A DNA stretch of 20,881 bases from Silene noctiflora (lineage: Eukaryota; Streptophyta; Magnoliopsida; Caryophyllales; Caryophyllaceae): positions 47,137 through 68,017 of the forward strand of contig VHZZ01001062.1 in assembly GCA_009801015.1 (NCBI GenBank), read 5' to 3'. Under the pieces are notes generated by a model. The model saw only the letters and a list, made by a program, of their open reading frames with translations. It had not been told where the DNA came from and searched no databases. Numbering within the stretch: the stretch's first letter is position 1; each line of letters begins with the position of its first letter. Positions 7,943-17,578 of this stretch are shown here, piece by piece. The position numbers were made by a program, and so were the translations under genes.

Positions 7943-10900
7943 ATGGGGTCTTGGGCAGCGGCAACCTTGCCATTGAATCAGCTTCTGTCATTGCCTTCCC
8001 TTTTTTCTAGAGAATCAATGAATACTTGTTCCAGGACATGTCATGTTCAAATTGGGAAGTTTCAGAGAAGTGAAATTTTCTGTAATTGCATTGGTCGAAA
8101 ATGCTCGAAAGCTATGTTAAGGGCGGTTGATTGGAGCCGAACCTCTAGTCCTTCTAATGTTGGGGTATGGGAAGATCCTGATGATGGAAGTGGAAGTGAG
8201 TATGACGAAGAAGGGCAGGAAGCCAAAGAGAATGACCTTGACTTGGAGAATGACTGGGAAGAAGAGAAAATTGACGATAGACAAAAGGCAATTTTGTATG
8301 AAGATCAACTGGCTAAAGGTCAGTAACCCTACTGAGTTTACTTTCAGAAAAGTCTTCCACAAGTTTATTTGTGAATACATAAGAAATGCTCTAGTAAATA
8401 AGGCACTAAATCGTGTTCCTTCCGTTACTTGCATCAATCATGTGTACATATTTGGTTAGCATTTAAGAATGGAGACAGAAAGATAAATAGATGCAAAATA
8501 ACGTATTGAAGGATGAGTTTTTTTGCAACCTATGTTACCCTGACTCGGACAAGAGTGTAGGACAAGGGTACATATTTAGTGTCGAACTCGGCATGAATAA
8601 ACTTTTATGCACATGAACTCGGTTGTAAAACGAGAATAAGGGCACAAGGACGCCCTCAAAACAATATACTCCCTCCGTACTGGTCATTTGTTGTCCTATT
8701 CCATTTTGGGTGTCTCGGTCAGTTGTTGTCCTTTCTATTTTAGGATTCCATTTGATGAGCAATTTGATCTTTTACACTCAATTTGGTCCACTTGTCATAT
8801 TATAATTGGTTCCCTCCTCTTTCCTTGGTCTTTGTGCCAAAACCAAAGGACAACAATTGACCGGGATCGGGATGGAGGGAATATATCTTGAGTTTTGAAT
8901 ATTCGGAGTTTTTCAAAGTGAAACAAAGATTTTTGAGGAGGAAGGTCTGAAATCATTGAATTCACACTGTGTGCTTCACACACAATTTCTTTCTTCACGT
9001 TTCTGGCCTGCCTTTTTGGTCCTGTTAGGACAAATGTTGGTTTGGTTTTTTGGTATGGGTCGGGTAAGGATTTCATACGTACATCTTGGCAGACACGGAT
9101 ACGGCCGTGAAATGAATAAATGAAGTAACATAGGTTTCAGCTTGTGTTAATTGGATTGTGTGCATGTAATTCCATTGTTTTTGTTACTGTTTCTGACATA
9201 TTAGCAACCTGATTTAGAAGCATGCCTAACTTTGTGGTGCATGGTAGATGAGCACAAATATCTTACACCGTTAACCTGATAAATATTTGTGTAGCAATTA
9301 TGTCAAATTTGGAAGTATCCCATCATTTATAAAAGAATTCTTGATGAAGTTCTCTGTTCTCTGTTATTCTTGGTATTTCATCACGATGTCTTGTAGGTGA
9401 AATAAGGATCTGACATTGATTTTTTTCCCCTATATATGTTCTTCGACATGTTCACATCCTGCAGCACTTTGCTTATATTTTGGACCTCAAACAATTAGTT
9501 GTCCTAACTCCTAATGCCTTTGATCTTGTTTGTAAGATTTGATAGGTTTCTATGTTAAGTCCTGTTGAATTTCAACATGATTCATGATCAGAGTAGTTGT
9601 GTCTTCGAGATGAGAGTTGGAAACAAAGAAGATGAATTGAGGATTTGAATATTTGTAGAGAGAAGAGTAAAGATTGAGAGAAGTGTTTGTAGAGAAATAA
9701 ACTGAATTTTGTATTATGAACTTGTATCTTACAATTGATGAGGAAACCCTCTTATATACTAACTAATCATATATAAACCGACTTAACATAACAAACTCTA
9801 ACAACCTTTTTTCAACTGATTTTTAACTAACTGTAACTAATCTCCAACAAGGTCCTTGTTTATATAATGAATACTTAATTAGTTATATCATATTTCTTAC
9901 AGAGATTTATCAGCTTTTGGAACCAGAAGAACGAGTGATTTTGGAACAAAATCCAGCTCCAAATCTGAAGAAAATATCTACTGTAAGTGTCCCTCAGTAT
10001 GTTAAGAATATTCCTTGTTGTGTCTGTATTATTTTGTTATGTTTGCTAGCTGTTTTCATTTTCCAGTTGGTCTTGCTTGTGACGATCACAAATTGTGACG
10101 GCACAAATGTTACCACTTTAAGATAAAATGTAACCACCAATTTTCACATTTTCTCATTAAAATGGTCACATTTTGGGTCCGTCACAAATGAGAAACGCCA
10201 TTCTTTTTCATATGTAATTTTGCAAAAGGGAACTTGAGTAGTTGATCTTTATGATTTGTTTAATCAAATAGTTCTGTTAATCATTCAAAATTTGTACATT
10301 TTAGGTAAAATGGGCTGCTCTTCACACACTTGCATTGTCAGGGCAGATCCATTATCTTGACCAGCTTCTTAAAAATGGGGCCAGTATTGATTCTGTAGAT
10401 AAGGTGAGGGAGGCTCCATTTTCGCTACTGGAGTGAGCTACTACTTGGACTAACAACTTCTAATTTTTTTAATAGGATGGCCGTACTGCTCTTCATGTGA
10501 GTGTCATAGGTAAGAAGGAAGCTGTTATTAGTCATCTTTTGAGGAAAGGTGCCAACCCTCGTATAAAGGACAAGGTAATACGTTTTCTTCATTGTAGAGG
10601 GAATGTAGATTAGTGATTATTTGGTTGGCATTAAGGAGTTAAAATTAACATGAACTACAAAGTATTTGTGGTATAAGGTAATTGGCTTTGAGGTTTTCTG
10701 GCAGACACTACGTAAATTTTACCCCATTCTACAAAGTGCGATTGTAATTAGACTTATTAGAGGGAAATGAGGGTGGGAGTAAAAAGAATAAGGAGAAATC
10801 AGCTTGCCTTAAGAAAGTCCTGTGCCAAGGTTAGTCAATGACGGAAAACGAGTTTTGGTAGTATTAGACTAACGTGGTTAAATATTTGGTAGTGTCTAAC

Positions 10901-12138
10901 AAAGATTTGAAATTTAGGTAATTCTTCTCGAAATGCTGTAAATATTAGGTAATGTCAACCTCCAAACAAAAAGAAAAACTCTTGAGATTTCCATACAATT
11001 TATTATAAGAATGGGAAGTTCCACTTACCAAGAAGCACTTAGTTTGCTCTTACTTTCTTTGTTCATAGGATGGTGTCACCCCACTTCATTTTGCTGTTCA
11101 AGTTGGTGCATTGCAGACTGTGAAGTTACTAATCAAATCCAATGTTGATGTAAACACGTCTGACAATGTGAGTTGATTTTGTTTCTTATACTTTTAGATG
11201 AGCCGTATTTTATCATGATAATTCTTTGACTATCTATTTGCCAATTGCCATTGATAGGAAGGCTGGACCCCGTTGCATGTTGCCATGCAAAGTAGAAGCA
11301 GAGATATTACAAAAGTCTTGCTGGTTAATGGTGCGGATAAGACCAGGAAAAATAAGGTAACTTGAATCTGCACCAAGCTTCTGGTTTCTAGACTCCCCAA
11401 TACCCCAACTATGTCCCTTTTCTATGTTGTTTATCTTCATGTTGTGGTATTTTGTTGCATATCACTATCAATGCCTTCTGAAAAGCATTTGGAGATTTTG
11501 GAAAGTGTACGGCTTTTTGCAAACAATGTGATTAACATTTAAAAAAGTGAAGATTGCTGCTGCTTAGGCTTTCAGTAATAAGAAAGTAAAATCAGAAATA
11601 AAGCATTTTCCTTTTTGACGGGTCCTCACAAAGCTGTTAGAAACAGAAGAATGAGAAAAAGTAGTTGCACCCCCCTTCTTCAGCGACCACTGGTTCTAAC
11701 TCTTCGCGTTTTGTTGTTCTTAGTAACTCTCTGAATTTAGGAGTAGTTTTCTGATTTATTTGGATTGAAAATCAATGTGTTTTAAATAGGGTAGACATTT
11801 ATACACGGAATGAATAGACTAATACACGGGAATTATAGGTAAGATACCAAGAGAACCCTCATAAATGTACTGCGAGATTCTTTGACTGGATCCCACTAGA
11901 CAACCAGTGGGGGTATTGTGTGTAGATTTCCCGTGTGCCAATACATTCAATCCGTGTATTTATGTGAGCCCTTTAAATATCGGGATAAAATAGGTTTATT
12001 TCAAAAGCTTCATGTTGCTACCTTGGATACTAGGATGGAAAAACACCTCTGGATTTGTGCTTAGCTTATGGGAAAGACTTCAAGTCATACGATCTTGCTA
12101 ATTTATTGAAGCTTGTACCTGCAAACAGAGATCTTTAG
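7943..12138 (+). CDS. EMB506: Chloroplast ankyrin-repeat protein EMB506
   Basis: Spliced gene: exons 7943-8318, 9903-9982, 10305-10403, 10476-10574, 11069-11167, 11258-11356 and 12034-12138 (957 nt, 318 residues plus stop). All junctions are GT-AG and the frame is continuous. The start is the first ATG after an in-frame TGA at 7937. Residues 1-60 are Ser/Arg-rich and nearly free of acidic residues, like a plastid transit peptide. Residues 76-109 are acidic ([16 protein letters not shown]...). The LLEPEERVI segment (131-139) precedes five ankyrin repeats: 153-185, 186-218, 219-251, 252-284 and a shorter 285-318. DGVTPLH and EGWTPLH mark repeats 3 and 4. The acidic N-terminal block plus LLEPEER and the repeat sequence match what I know of EMB506. 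In Arabidopsis that protein works with the related protein AKRP in chloroplast differentiation and is needed for embryo development. No reading-frame damage is seen. Introns 1, 2 and 6 contain mobile elements. Confidence 0.88.
8527..9136. mobile_element. TIR element in EMB506 intron 1, split by a Stowaway
   Basis: AACCTATGTTAC (8527-8538) is mirrored by GTAACATAGGTT (9125-9136). Inside the left end is CTGACTCGGACAAG and inside the right end CAGACACGGATACGG, typical of a plant MITE-like family that begins CCTATGTTgC(T)CGGACTC. The Stowaway at 8669-8881 is nested in it; without that the element is about 400 bp. No clear target duplication is seen. Confidence 0.6.
8669..8881. mobile_element. Stowaway-type MITE
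   Basis: The left end CTCCCTCCGTACTGGTCA and the right end TGACCGGGATCGGGATGGAG plus GGAA form a terminal inverted repeat that continues inward to GTTGTCC/GGACAAC. TA flanks both sides (8667-8668 and 8882-8883). The CTCCCTCC start, TA duplication and 213-bp length fit Stowaway (Tc1/mariner-derived). Confidence 0.85.
9563..9849 (-). mobile_element. Solo copia-type LTR in EMB506 intron 1
   Basis: On the minus strand it starts TGTTGGAGATTAG and ends GAAATTCAACA (TG...CA, 287 bp). It contains a TATA-like TATATAAGAGG region, followed by a Ser/Leu-codon-like CT-rich leader (CTCTACAAACACTTCTCTC), typical of small plant copia LTRs. No internal region is next to it, so it is a solo LTR. Flanks AGTCC and AGGTCC suggest a decayed 5-bp target duplication. 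Confidence 0.7.
10077..10188. mobile_element. Short MITE in EMB506 intron 2
   Basis: The left end TTGTGACGATCACAAATTGT and the right end (rc TTTGTGACGGACCCAAAATG) form an imperfect inverted repeat of about 25 bp. A second pair, TGTTACCAC and TGGTCACA, lies inside. It is about 112 bp with no coding capacity. Target duplication and superfamily are unclear. Confidence 0.55.
11789..11971. mobile_element. hAT-like MITE in EMB506 intron 6
   Basis: GGGTAGACATTTATACACGG and the complement of the right end (GGGCTCACATAAATACACGG) form the TIR, and the match continues through GAATGAATA and ACACGGGAA. TTTAAATA occurs perfectly on both sides (11781-11788 and 11972-11979). An 8-bp duplication fits the hAT superfamily. 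Length is 183 bp. Confidence 0.8.
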
Positions 12139-12577
12139 CGGATGAACGTGATACCCTCCCATAGTAAGTATACTTGGGCGATTCTTTTTAACGTGTTTAA
12201 TATTCTGTCATGAACATCAAGATAGTAATATATATAAAATGTTGACTGTCCAGCAATTGCATTGAACCACAATGATATGCTTTTAAAAGTTCTTTTTTTC
12301 CATTGCTTCTTGTGCAGTTTTTACAATTTAGTTAATCAAAGTCACCTTTTTGGTGAGTTGTTTCAATTCTTTCTTGTAAGGTTTTTTGGGTCCTCTTTTT
12401 TAGGGTCTTTTAGTATCGTTGTATCCTTAGTTCTAAACATGGGTAGTTTGTTGATGGTTTGTGGAGGGTCTCTTCAATGGATACAATTTAATCATTAACA
12501 ATTTTCAAAGCTAACACAAGATGATTTTTTTTTTCTTACATTAAATTGAAAAAGGGATCCATTGAAATTTTTCACGG
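12139..12577 (+). other. EMB506 3' flank, probable 3'UTR
   Basis: No ORF is supported. The stretch presumably contains the 3' untranslated region. A strong donor-like sequence, A|GTAAGTA, begins at 12164. An acceptor-like TTTCTATTTACAG ends at 12963, and an AATAAA lies at 13060-13065. These permit a 3'UTR intron of about 800 bp that would enclose the SINE. Transcript evidence is lacking. Confidence 0.3.
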
Positions 12578-12592
12578 TAATAGCGATAAGAG

Positions 12593-12770
12593 GAGCCTTG
12601 GCGCACCGGTTAAGGTGTTGCTTTGTGACCGTGAGGTCACGGGTTCAAGTCCTTGGAGCGGCCTCTTGCCAAAATGGTAAGGGAAGGCTTGCCCCAATTA
12701 CACCCTTGTGGTGGGACCCTTCCCTAGACCCTCGCCTAGCGGGGACGCCATCGTGCACCGGGCTGCCCTT
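12593..12770 (+). mobile_element. Au-type SINE (tRNA-derived)
   Basis: The head GGAGCCTTGGCGCACCGG has an A-box-like block (12598-12609), and GGTTCAAGTCC (12642-12652) is a B box. Then come the Au-type body (CCTCTTGCC, ACCCTTGTGGTGGGACCCTT, CTAGCGGGGACGCCA) and the 3' end CACCGGGCTGCCCTT. The 17-bp TAATAGCGATAAGAGGA is perfectly duplicated at 12578-12594 and 12771-12787; its last bases overlap the SINE head. Length is about 178 bp, normal for full-length Au. The perfect duplication indicates a comparatively young insertion. Confidence 0.92.
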
Positions 12771-12787
12771 TAATAGCGATAAGAGGA

Positions 12788-14950
12788 TGTGCCAAATTAT
12801 CAAATTATGGTCTGAGATCTTTCGTTCCACAAGCGAGTTTTTCTTTCGATTTTACATATACTTTGTAAGTGCCTCTGACATTCTATTAATGAGTTCGACT
12901 TCCATAAAAAGTTATTTTTCTTCTGTGTATGTTTACTGTTTACATGTAACTTTCTATTTACAGTTACTTAGAAAGGAGAGAATTAGGCATCCCGCATAAG
13001 TAATGCTTATCCACGTGAAGAGGAAGTAGCTTTGAGATTTAACGGTTCGATAATCAATTAATAAAGAGCTTCTCAAGGGGCAATGGCTGCTTTGATAGCC
13101 AGGACATAGAGGTAACTTCAAAATGTGTAAAAACTAGATGTATTATTTTTTGTTATTTGGAGAGTGTGATGGATCTTAGCAAAATGACTAGCTAAATTGT
13201 TTATGCTCCTCATCGTGAAGTAGTTGTTTGTCAATCTAATTCTTGATCCAAACTTCATCATTGATTATCAAGAACAATTTCTGTTTGTTCACTGTTTAAC
13301 TTAGAGGTAAAGTTGTCTACATTTGATCTCCCTTCCCTAGACGGGAGCAGTGAGAATCAAGACATTGGAATAGTAAGTGTCTTGTTGATGGATCGTGTCA
13401 AACTTCTGCGAGGTTGGCTGGTACTGTGTTAGCGCGTCATGGCGGTTAAACCTCATGGTTATAGGGTACAAGCTTGGCTTAATGCCTGTTGAACGTTTGA
13501 ACCCAAACTCGTGAGTTTATAGGATCAGGCAAATCAGATATTCATTGAGCATTTGTGGCCCTGCATTGTTCTAAAGCACTTTGAGCGTATACCAGTTTGC
13601 AATTTGGCCGTGTCAAAAGATAAAGATTTCCTGCTGCAAGTTGGGGTGGTCATTGCCTTCGATAATCCAAACGATGATTATCTTGCCATCCTTGTTTTTT
13701 GGCACTTCTCAAAGCTCTTGGTGAACGTATTCCTTTTAACCCTTTGTTCTATATCCACCCTGTTTCGAAAACTTCCATAACATGCTTGGTTTTTCTTATT
13801 ATGCTCTATTTAAAAAGGTGCATGATTAATAATTTCATAAGAAGATTTAGCTGGGTATTTTGAAAATTGAATTTGCATATTGGCTCATTATGCTCTATTT
13901 AAAAAAAAAGTGCATCAAGTAGTTTTCCATTATTTATTTAAACTACTTCTGCATTTTTTTTAAATATTATTTGTTTATTTTTGAAATTTGTCAAATATTT
14001 TACTTAAAACTCCTTATATAACATGCTTTGTTTACTTTTAAGATTTTGAAGCATTAATTTTTTCTTCTATTCTCAAAATTATTGTTGGGTAATCCTGTAT
14101 TTTTTTATATCTAAGTTTGTTTATAAGAGAAAACCAAGCTTTTGATTATTATACCTATAGGTTTAGCTCGACTTTGGTATTATTTCCCTTGTCATTCGTT
14201 TTTCACTTTTTTGCATTTTAAGGTGTGCGATCACTCGGTTCTAAGGATGATTCATGTCAGCCGTCCCCAAGTGATGTTTTTGTACTTATTATGCTCCATA
14301 AGTTGATGGTCAAGTGTCAACAGTAATCCTATTTTGCAATTCTATGTTTGCGGCTTTGTGCATGCTTGAAGTTTCATGTTATCTGGATAGAATGCCTCAT
14401 ATTGCTGTTGTTGGCATATTGGCAGGCTTCATAATGACGGCTACGCCAAATCCGAATAATTTTCATTATCTGCACTATACAAGTATGGAGAGGTTAAACC
14501 AATGAATACAGTGTGTTTTTTCTACTTATGTCGTATGTAGTACTCCGTGTAAGTGCCTGCTCATGCAAATGATGATTTGAGGCTCTTTGTAATGATTTGC
14601 GTTAGATGGCCATAGTTTTTGGCTGGTTCACAATTTATATGTAAAGATTGTTGTATTTCTTCCATAATCTCCATGCTTTTCTTTTTTATATGTAAAAATA
14701 GAAATTTTGCTGTACCTATTTTGGGAATTATTTGGAACATTGTTGTCGTTCTTCATTTTCTGTAATTTCAAAGACATTAAGCACAATATCGAATGCTGCT
14801 CATTTCCTTGAACCATTGATTCCCTTCTTGTATGGTCCTTTTTGTTTACCGCTTTGGTATTAATGCGGTACAAGTTTGTTTTAGTTTAAATATATTGTGC
14901 TTAAAGAGACGCAGAGCTGATTGTTCTTGTCCTTATTCTTGGTCTTGATA
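12788..14950. other. Long non-coding stretch, no gene recognised
   Basis: Only short ORFs without recognisable domains occur. The part 13300-13560 is less AT-rich than its surroundings and might be an exon of a non-coding or very diverged transcript, but nothing proves it. A 26-29 bp direct repeat (ATTATGCTCTATTTAAAAA...GTGCAT) occurs at 13798-13823 and 13887-13915. The rest is T-rich intergenic sequence. Confidence 0.4.
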
Positions 14951-14960
14951 TTTTTTTTTT

Positions 14961-15960
14961 GGGTTATTGGAATAATCCAAACTATTAGCCGTCTTCTCAT
15001 ATTTATCTGAACTTTAATTTAACTCAGAATACATCATACTATTGCATCTCTTCTTTTACATCACCAATTTAACAAGTTACCTTCCCTAATTCCTTCATAT
15101 TACCTCGATCAAAGTCCCAAGCTCATCCACCTATCCAACTCTAATTCCTTTTCATGTCACAAACACAATAACCGCCCCCATCCAACCGACGCCACCACCA
15201 TCCACCAGAACCATCTACATCCACCATAATGACACTTCAACACCACATCATGAGCAATCCCACTGTTTTCGGTCCTTCTAAACCATCATCCCTACTCCAA
15301 AATCACAAGCTTTCTTCCATTTTGCACAAAAACAAGCTCAAAAATTTAAATCTTTTCTCATAATCTACAACCAGACTATCTAATCATCAAAAATTTTCAA
15401 CTTTGTGAAAATAACCTTCACACTTTCACTTATGCGGCAAATTGATTGACAAAAAAACCCGCTTATGAGATGTGTATGTCTGTGGCCACCCTTTATATCT
15501 CTGCACATATTGAATGCTCAACACAACAACCAAACATTTGACTAAGTAAGCCACCTAATCTTTCGCCTATCTGCAACAAATTGATTAAGAAAAAAAACCC
15601 AATTACAGGCAAGCGTTTCACAAAAGTAGAAAAATTACAGATAAAAAATGGGTAAATGGGTGATTGACGGTGAAGGTGGTTCCACTCTGGAGGCAGTGGT
15701 GACTGTTATGGTGTGGTGGTTGGCGGGGTTGAGGTTTCTGGAGTGGTGATGGATTGGTAGTTGACTGGTTGGTGAAGAGGGTGTTAATGGAGGAGGATGA
15801 AGGATCTACCGGATGATAGACTGGTTATTACCGGTCAAAAATGAGCTCAGTACAATATGAGAAGAAAATGGCAATACTAGGGTGTATTCTGAGTTAAATT
15901 AAAGTTCGAATTATTACGAAAAGACGACTAATAGTTTGAATTATTGTTATGAAATAAGCC
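14961..15960. mobile_element. 1-kb inverted-repeat (foldback/MULE-like) element
   Basis: GGGTTATTGGAATAATCC...AAACTATTAGCCGTCTTCTC at the left matches the complement of the right end (GGCTTATTTCATAACAATAA...AAACTATTAGTCGTCTTTTC). The match continues through GAACTTTAATTTAACTCAGA and CTA(T/G)TATTGC, about 90 bp in all. The inner parts are also roughly complementary: a C-rich ACCACCATCCACC segment at about 15190 and a GGTGGTTGG segment at about 15715. It is flanked by T runs on both sides (14951-14960 and 15961-15968), possibly the target duplication. It has no transposase ORF. Confidence 0.7.
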
Positions 15961-16359
15961 TTTTTTTTGGGCAAGGGAGCCACATTGTAAGGAGCTGCAA
16001 TTTAGCCGCATAATTCCTAAATTGCGCGCGCGGTTCGTTCACTTCGAACCTTATATTTCAATTATGTACGAACGAACCTTATATTTCAATTATGTACGTA
16101 TGTATTTTCGTTTCTTTTTTATTTCTAGTAGTATTGGTATTCGGCCCCGCCCGAGTTACCTCTATTTAACATTAAAATTTATTTTCAATTAAATAAAACT
16201 ATTTTAAAGTTGCATAACTCATAAATTTAATAAATTTTTTGTATGACATATTTTAAAATTACGATGAAATAAATTATGAGACAAAATTCACTACTCTCGC
16301 TATTAATATTTTACTTAAATTGATTGATTAGCTAATTGTTCATATACTTTCTTTTGTTG

Positions 16360-16540
16360 TTATTATTGTTACTTTTATTACATTCATTATTACTATTGTT
16401 ACTTTCACTAATCCCACCGTAATTATTGTTACTTCCACTACTGCCGCATTAATATTGATAATTTCACTACTCCCGTTGTTACTTCTATTACTTTCAATAC
16501 TTCCGCCCGCCGCTAATATTGTTACTTTGACTATTCATAT
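16360..16540. repeat. Degenerate minisatellite, about 30-bp unit
   Basis: Units share the pattern TAATATTGTTACTTTCACTA followed by a CCC-type end. ATTGTTAC-like cores fall near 16365, 16395, 16424, 16454 and 16518, with a spacing of about 29-30 bp in the first four. Units are strongly diverged. Confidence 0.6.
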
Positions 16541-16645
16541 AACTGATTACTACCATAGTATCATATTACTATATCCAATGTTACCACAATTCTTGTCACT
16601 ACTAACAGAATTACTTTTACTATTTAGGCATGCAATTTTAAGAGA

Positions 16646-16647
<2 letters not shown>

Positions 16648-16692
<45 letters not shown>
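16648..16692. repeat. TA dinucleotide microsatellite
   Basis: An uninterrupted TA run of about 45 bp (about 22 units), followed by TTTATATAAATATATTA. Confidence 0.95.
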
Positions 16693-16699
<7 letters not shown>

Positions 16700-17503
16700 A
16701 ATATATTACCAATAATGCATTAAATCAAATGAAAATAATTATGAAATATTATATATTTTGGAAATCTTGTTTGATTTATTTAACTTTTAATAGTTTCCAA
16801 AATATAACATACTTATATTATATTTGTGTATGCTAAATAATTAACATCTTTATACTAATTAATATCATAAGTGGGGCATGTTTATTTTATGAAAAATCAT
16901 CATATTCCGGTGTTCTCTAAATTTATACCTCAACCAAAACTACATAATATTTACATTGAAGTCCCTTGGTCAGGTCTATCATACAGTGCTATCGATTAAA
17001 AACTATATAATATAATTAATTTGTATAGATTTATTTAATTACATTGAAATCCCTTGGTTTACAGATTATGTATATAGTATTGATTCGTACTCCAAGACCA
17101 CTTCCTGCGTGTCGAATTTCGGAGCTTTGTTTTTAGTTTAAGATACGTTTTTAGGTGTTTAGAAAACGTATCGCTATTCTCCACACTCAATGTATTTTGA
17201 TACAGGACCAAAACTATCAAATAAGCCTATTTAAGGAGTACTAGTCAATGAAAACCGCTTCTCACCCTTAAGCTTGATATTACTTGTCTTTCGCTTTCAA
17301 TAATCGTATTGCCTACTTTTATTGCTTTCGTTTGTCAGACGTTGATAATCGTGACTAGGATTCCCGACACATACCACGTGTCCCGAGAATCGTGTTAGTA
17401 GGTGATCCCTCACTAGTACGAGACCCTTGGTGCTTCCATTCTTGCCCTAGAGTCGGGCAAGGGTGCGCACCACGATCCGGCAAAAGTACCGGACCGTGAC
17501 ATT

Positions 17504-17516
17504 TGGTATCGAGCCC
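17504..17516 (+). other. Primer-binding site, initiator-Met type
   Basis: TGGTATCGAGCCC begins two bases after the LTR end. It matches the usual initiator tRNA-Met site TGGTATCAGAGCC except for one missing base. The second copy of the element has TGGTATCAAAGCC at 20409. Confidence 0.75.
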
Positions 17517-17578
17517 GGTCTTCGGAATGGTTTCTGCCATCGCATTTGTTCATCGTAATCGAGAAAAATGGCGAAAGT

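Larger units (their letters stand above)
16137..17074. mobile_element. Unclassified 938-bp insertion in LTR 1
   Basis: LTR 2 lacks this segment. TAGTATTG occurs on both sides (16129-16136 and 17075-17082), consistent with an 8-bp target duplication. The ends, GTATTCGGCCCCGCCCGAG and GATTATGTATA, are not inverted repeats. It contains a degenerate minisatellite, a TA microsatellite and a direct repeat (TTACATTGAA(G/A)TCCCTTGGT) at 16951 and 17039. No coding sequence is recognisable and the class is unknown. Confidence 0.55.
15986..17501 (+). mobile_element. Gypsy-type LTR 1, interrupted
   Basis: It starts TGTAAGGAGC and ends CGGACCGTGACA, directly before a primer-binding site. It is homologous to LTR 2 (19871-20406) at both ends: TGTAAGGAGC...CAATT at the start and TTTTTAGGTGTTTA, TCGCTATT, CACACTCAATGTAT, CGTGACTAGGATTCCCGACA and CACCACGATCCG further on. 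It is 1516 bp instead of about 536 bp because of a 938-bp insertion. A 28-bp segment (CGAACCTTATATTTCAATTA...) is duplicated in tandem at 16045-16098, which LTR 2 lacks. Confidence 0.8.

Noticed and set aside
12593..12665. tRNA-like gene with A and B boxes
   Set aside because: The downstream sequence and 3' end match an Au SINE and the whole is bounded by a 17-bp target duplication. No cloverleaf acceptor stem closes.
12562..12999. 145-codon ORF over the SINE
   Set aside because: Translation of a SINE and its AT-rich flank; no domain.
14565..14640. C/D snoRNA candidate (AATGATGAT as a C box)
   Set aside because: No convincing CTGA D box or terminal stem at the right distance.
16455..16700. 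81-codon ORF ending in Tyr-Ile repeats
   Set aside because: It reads through the minisatellite and the TA microsatellite; composition artefact.
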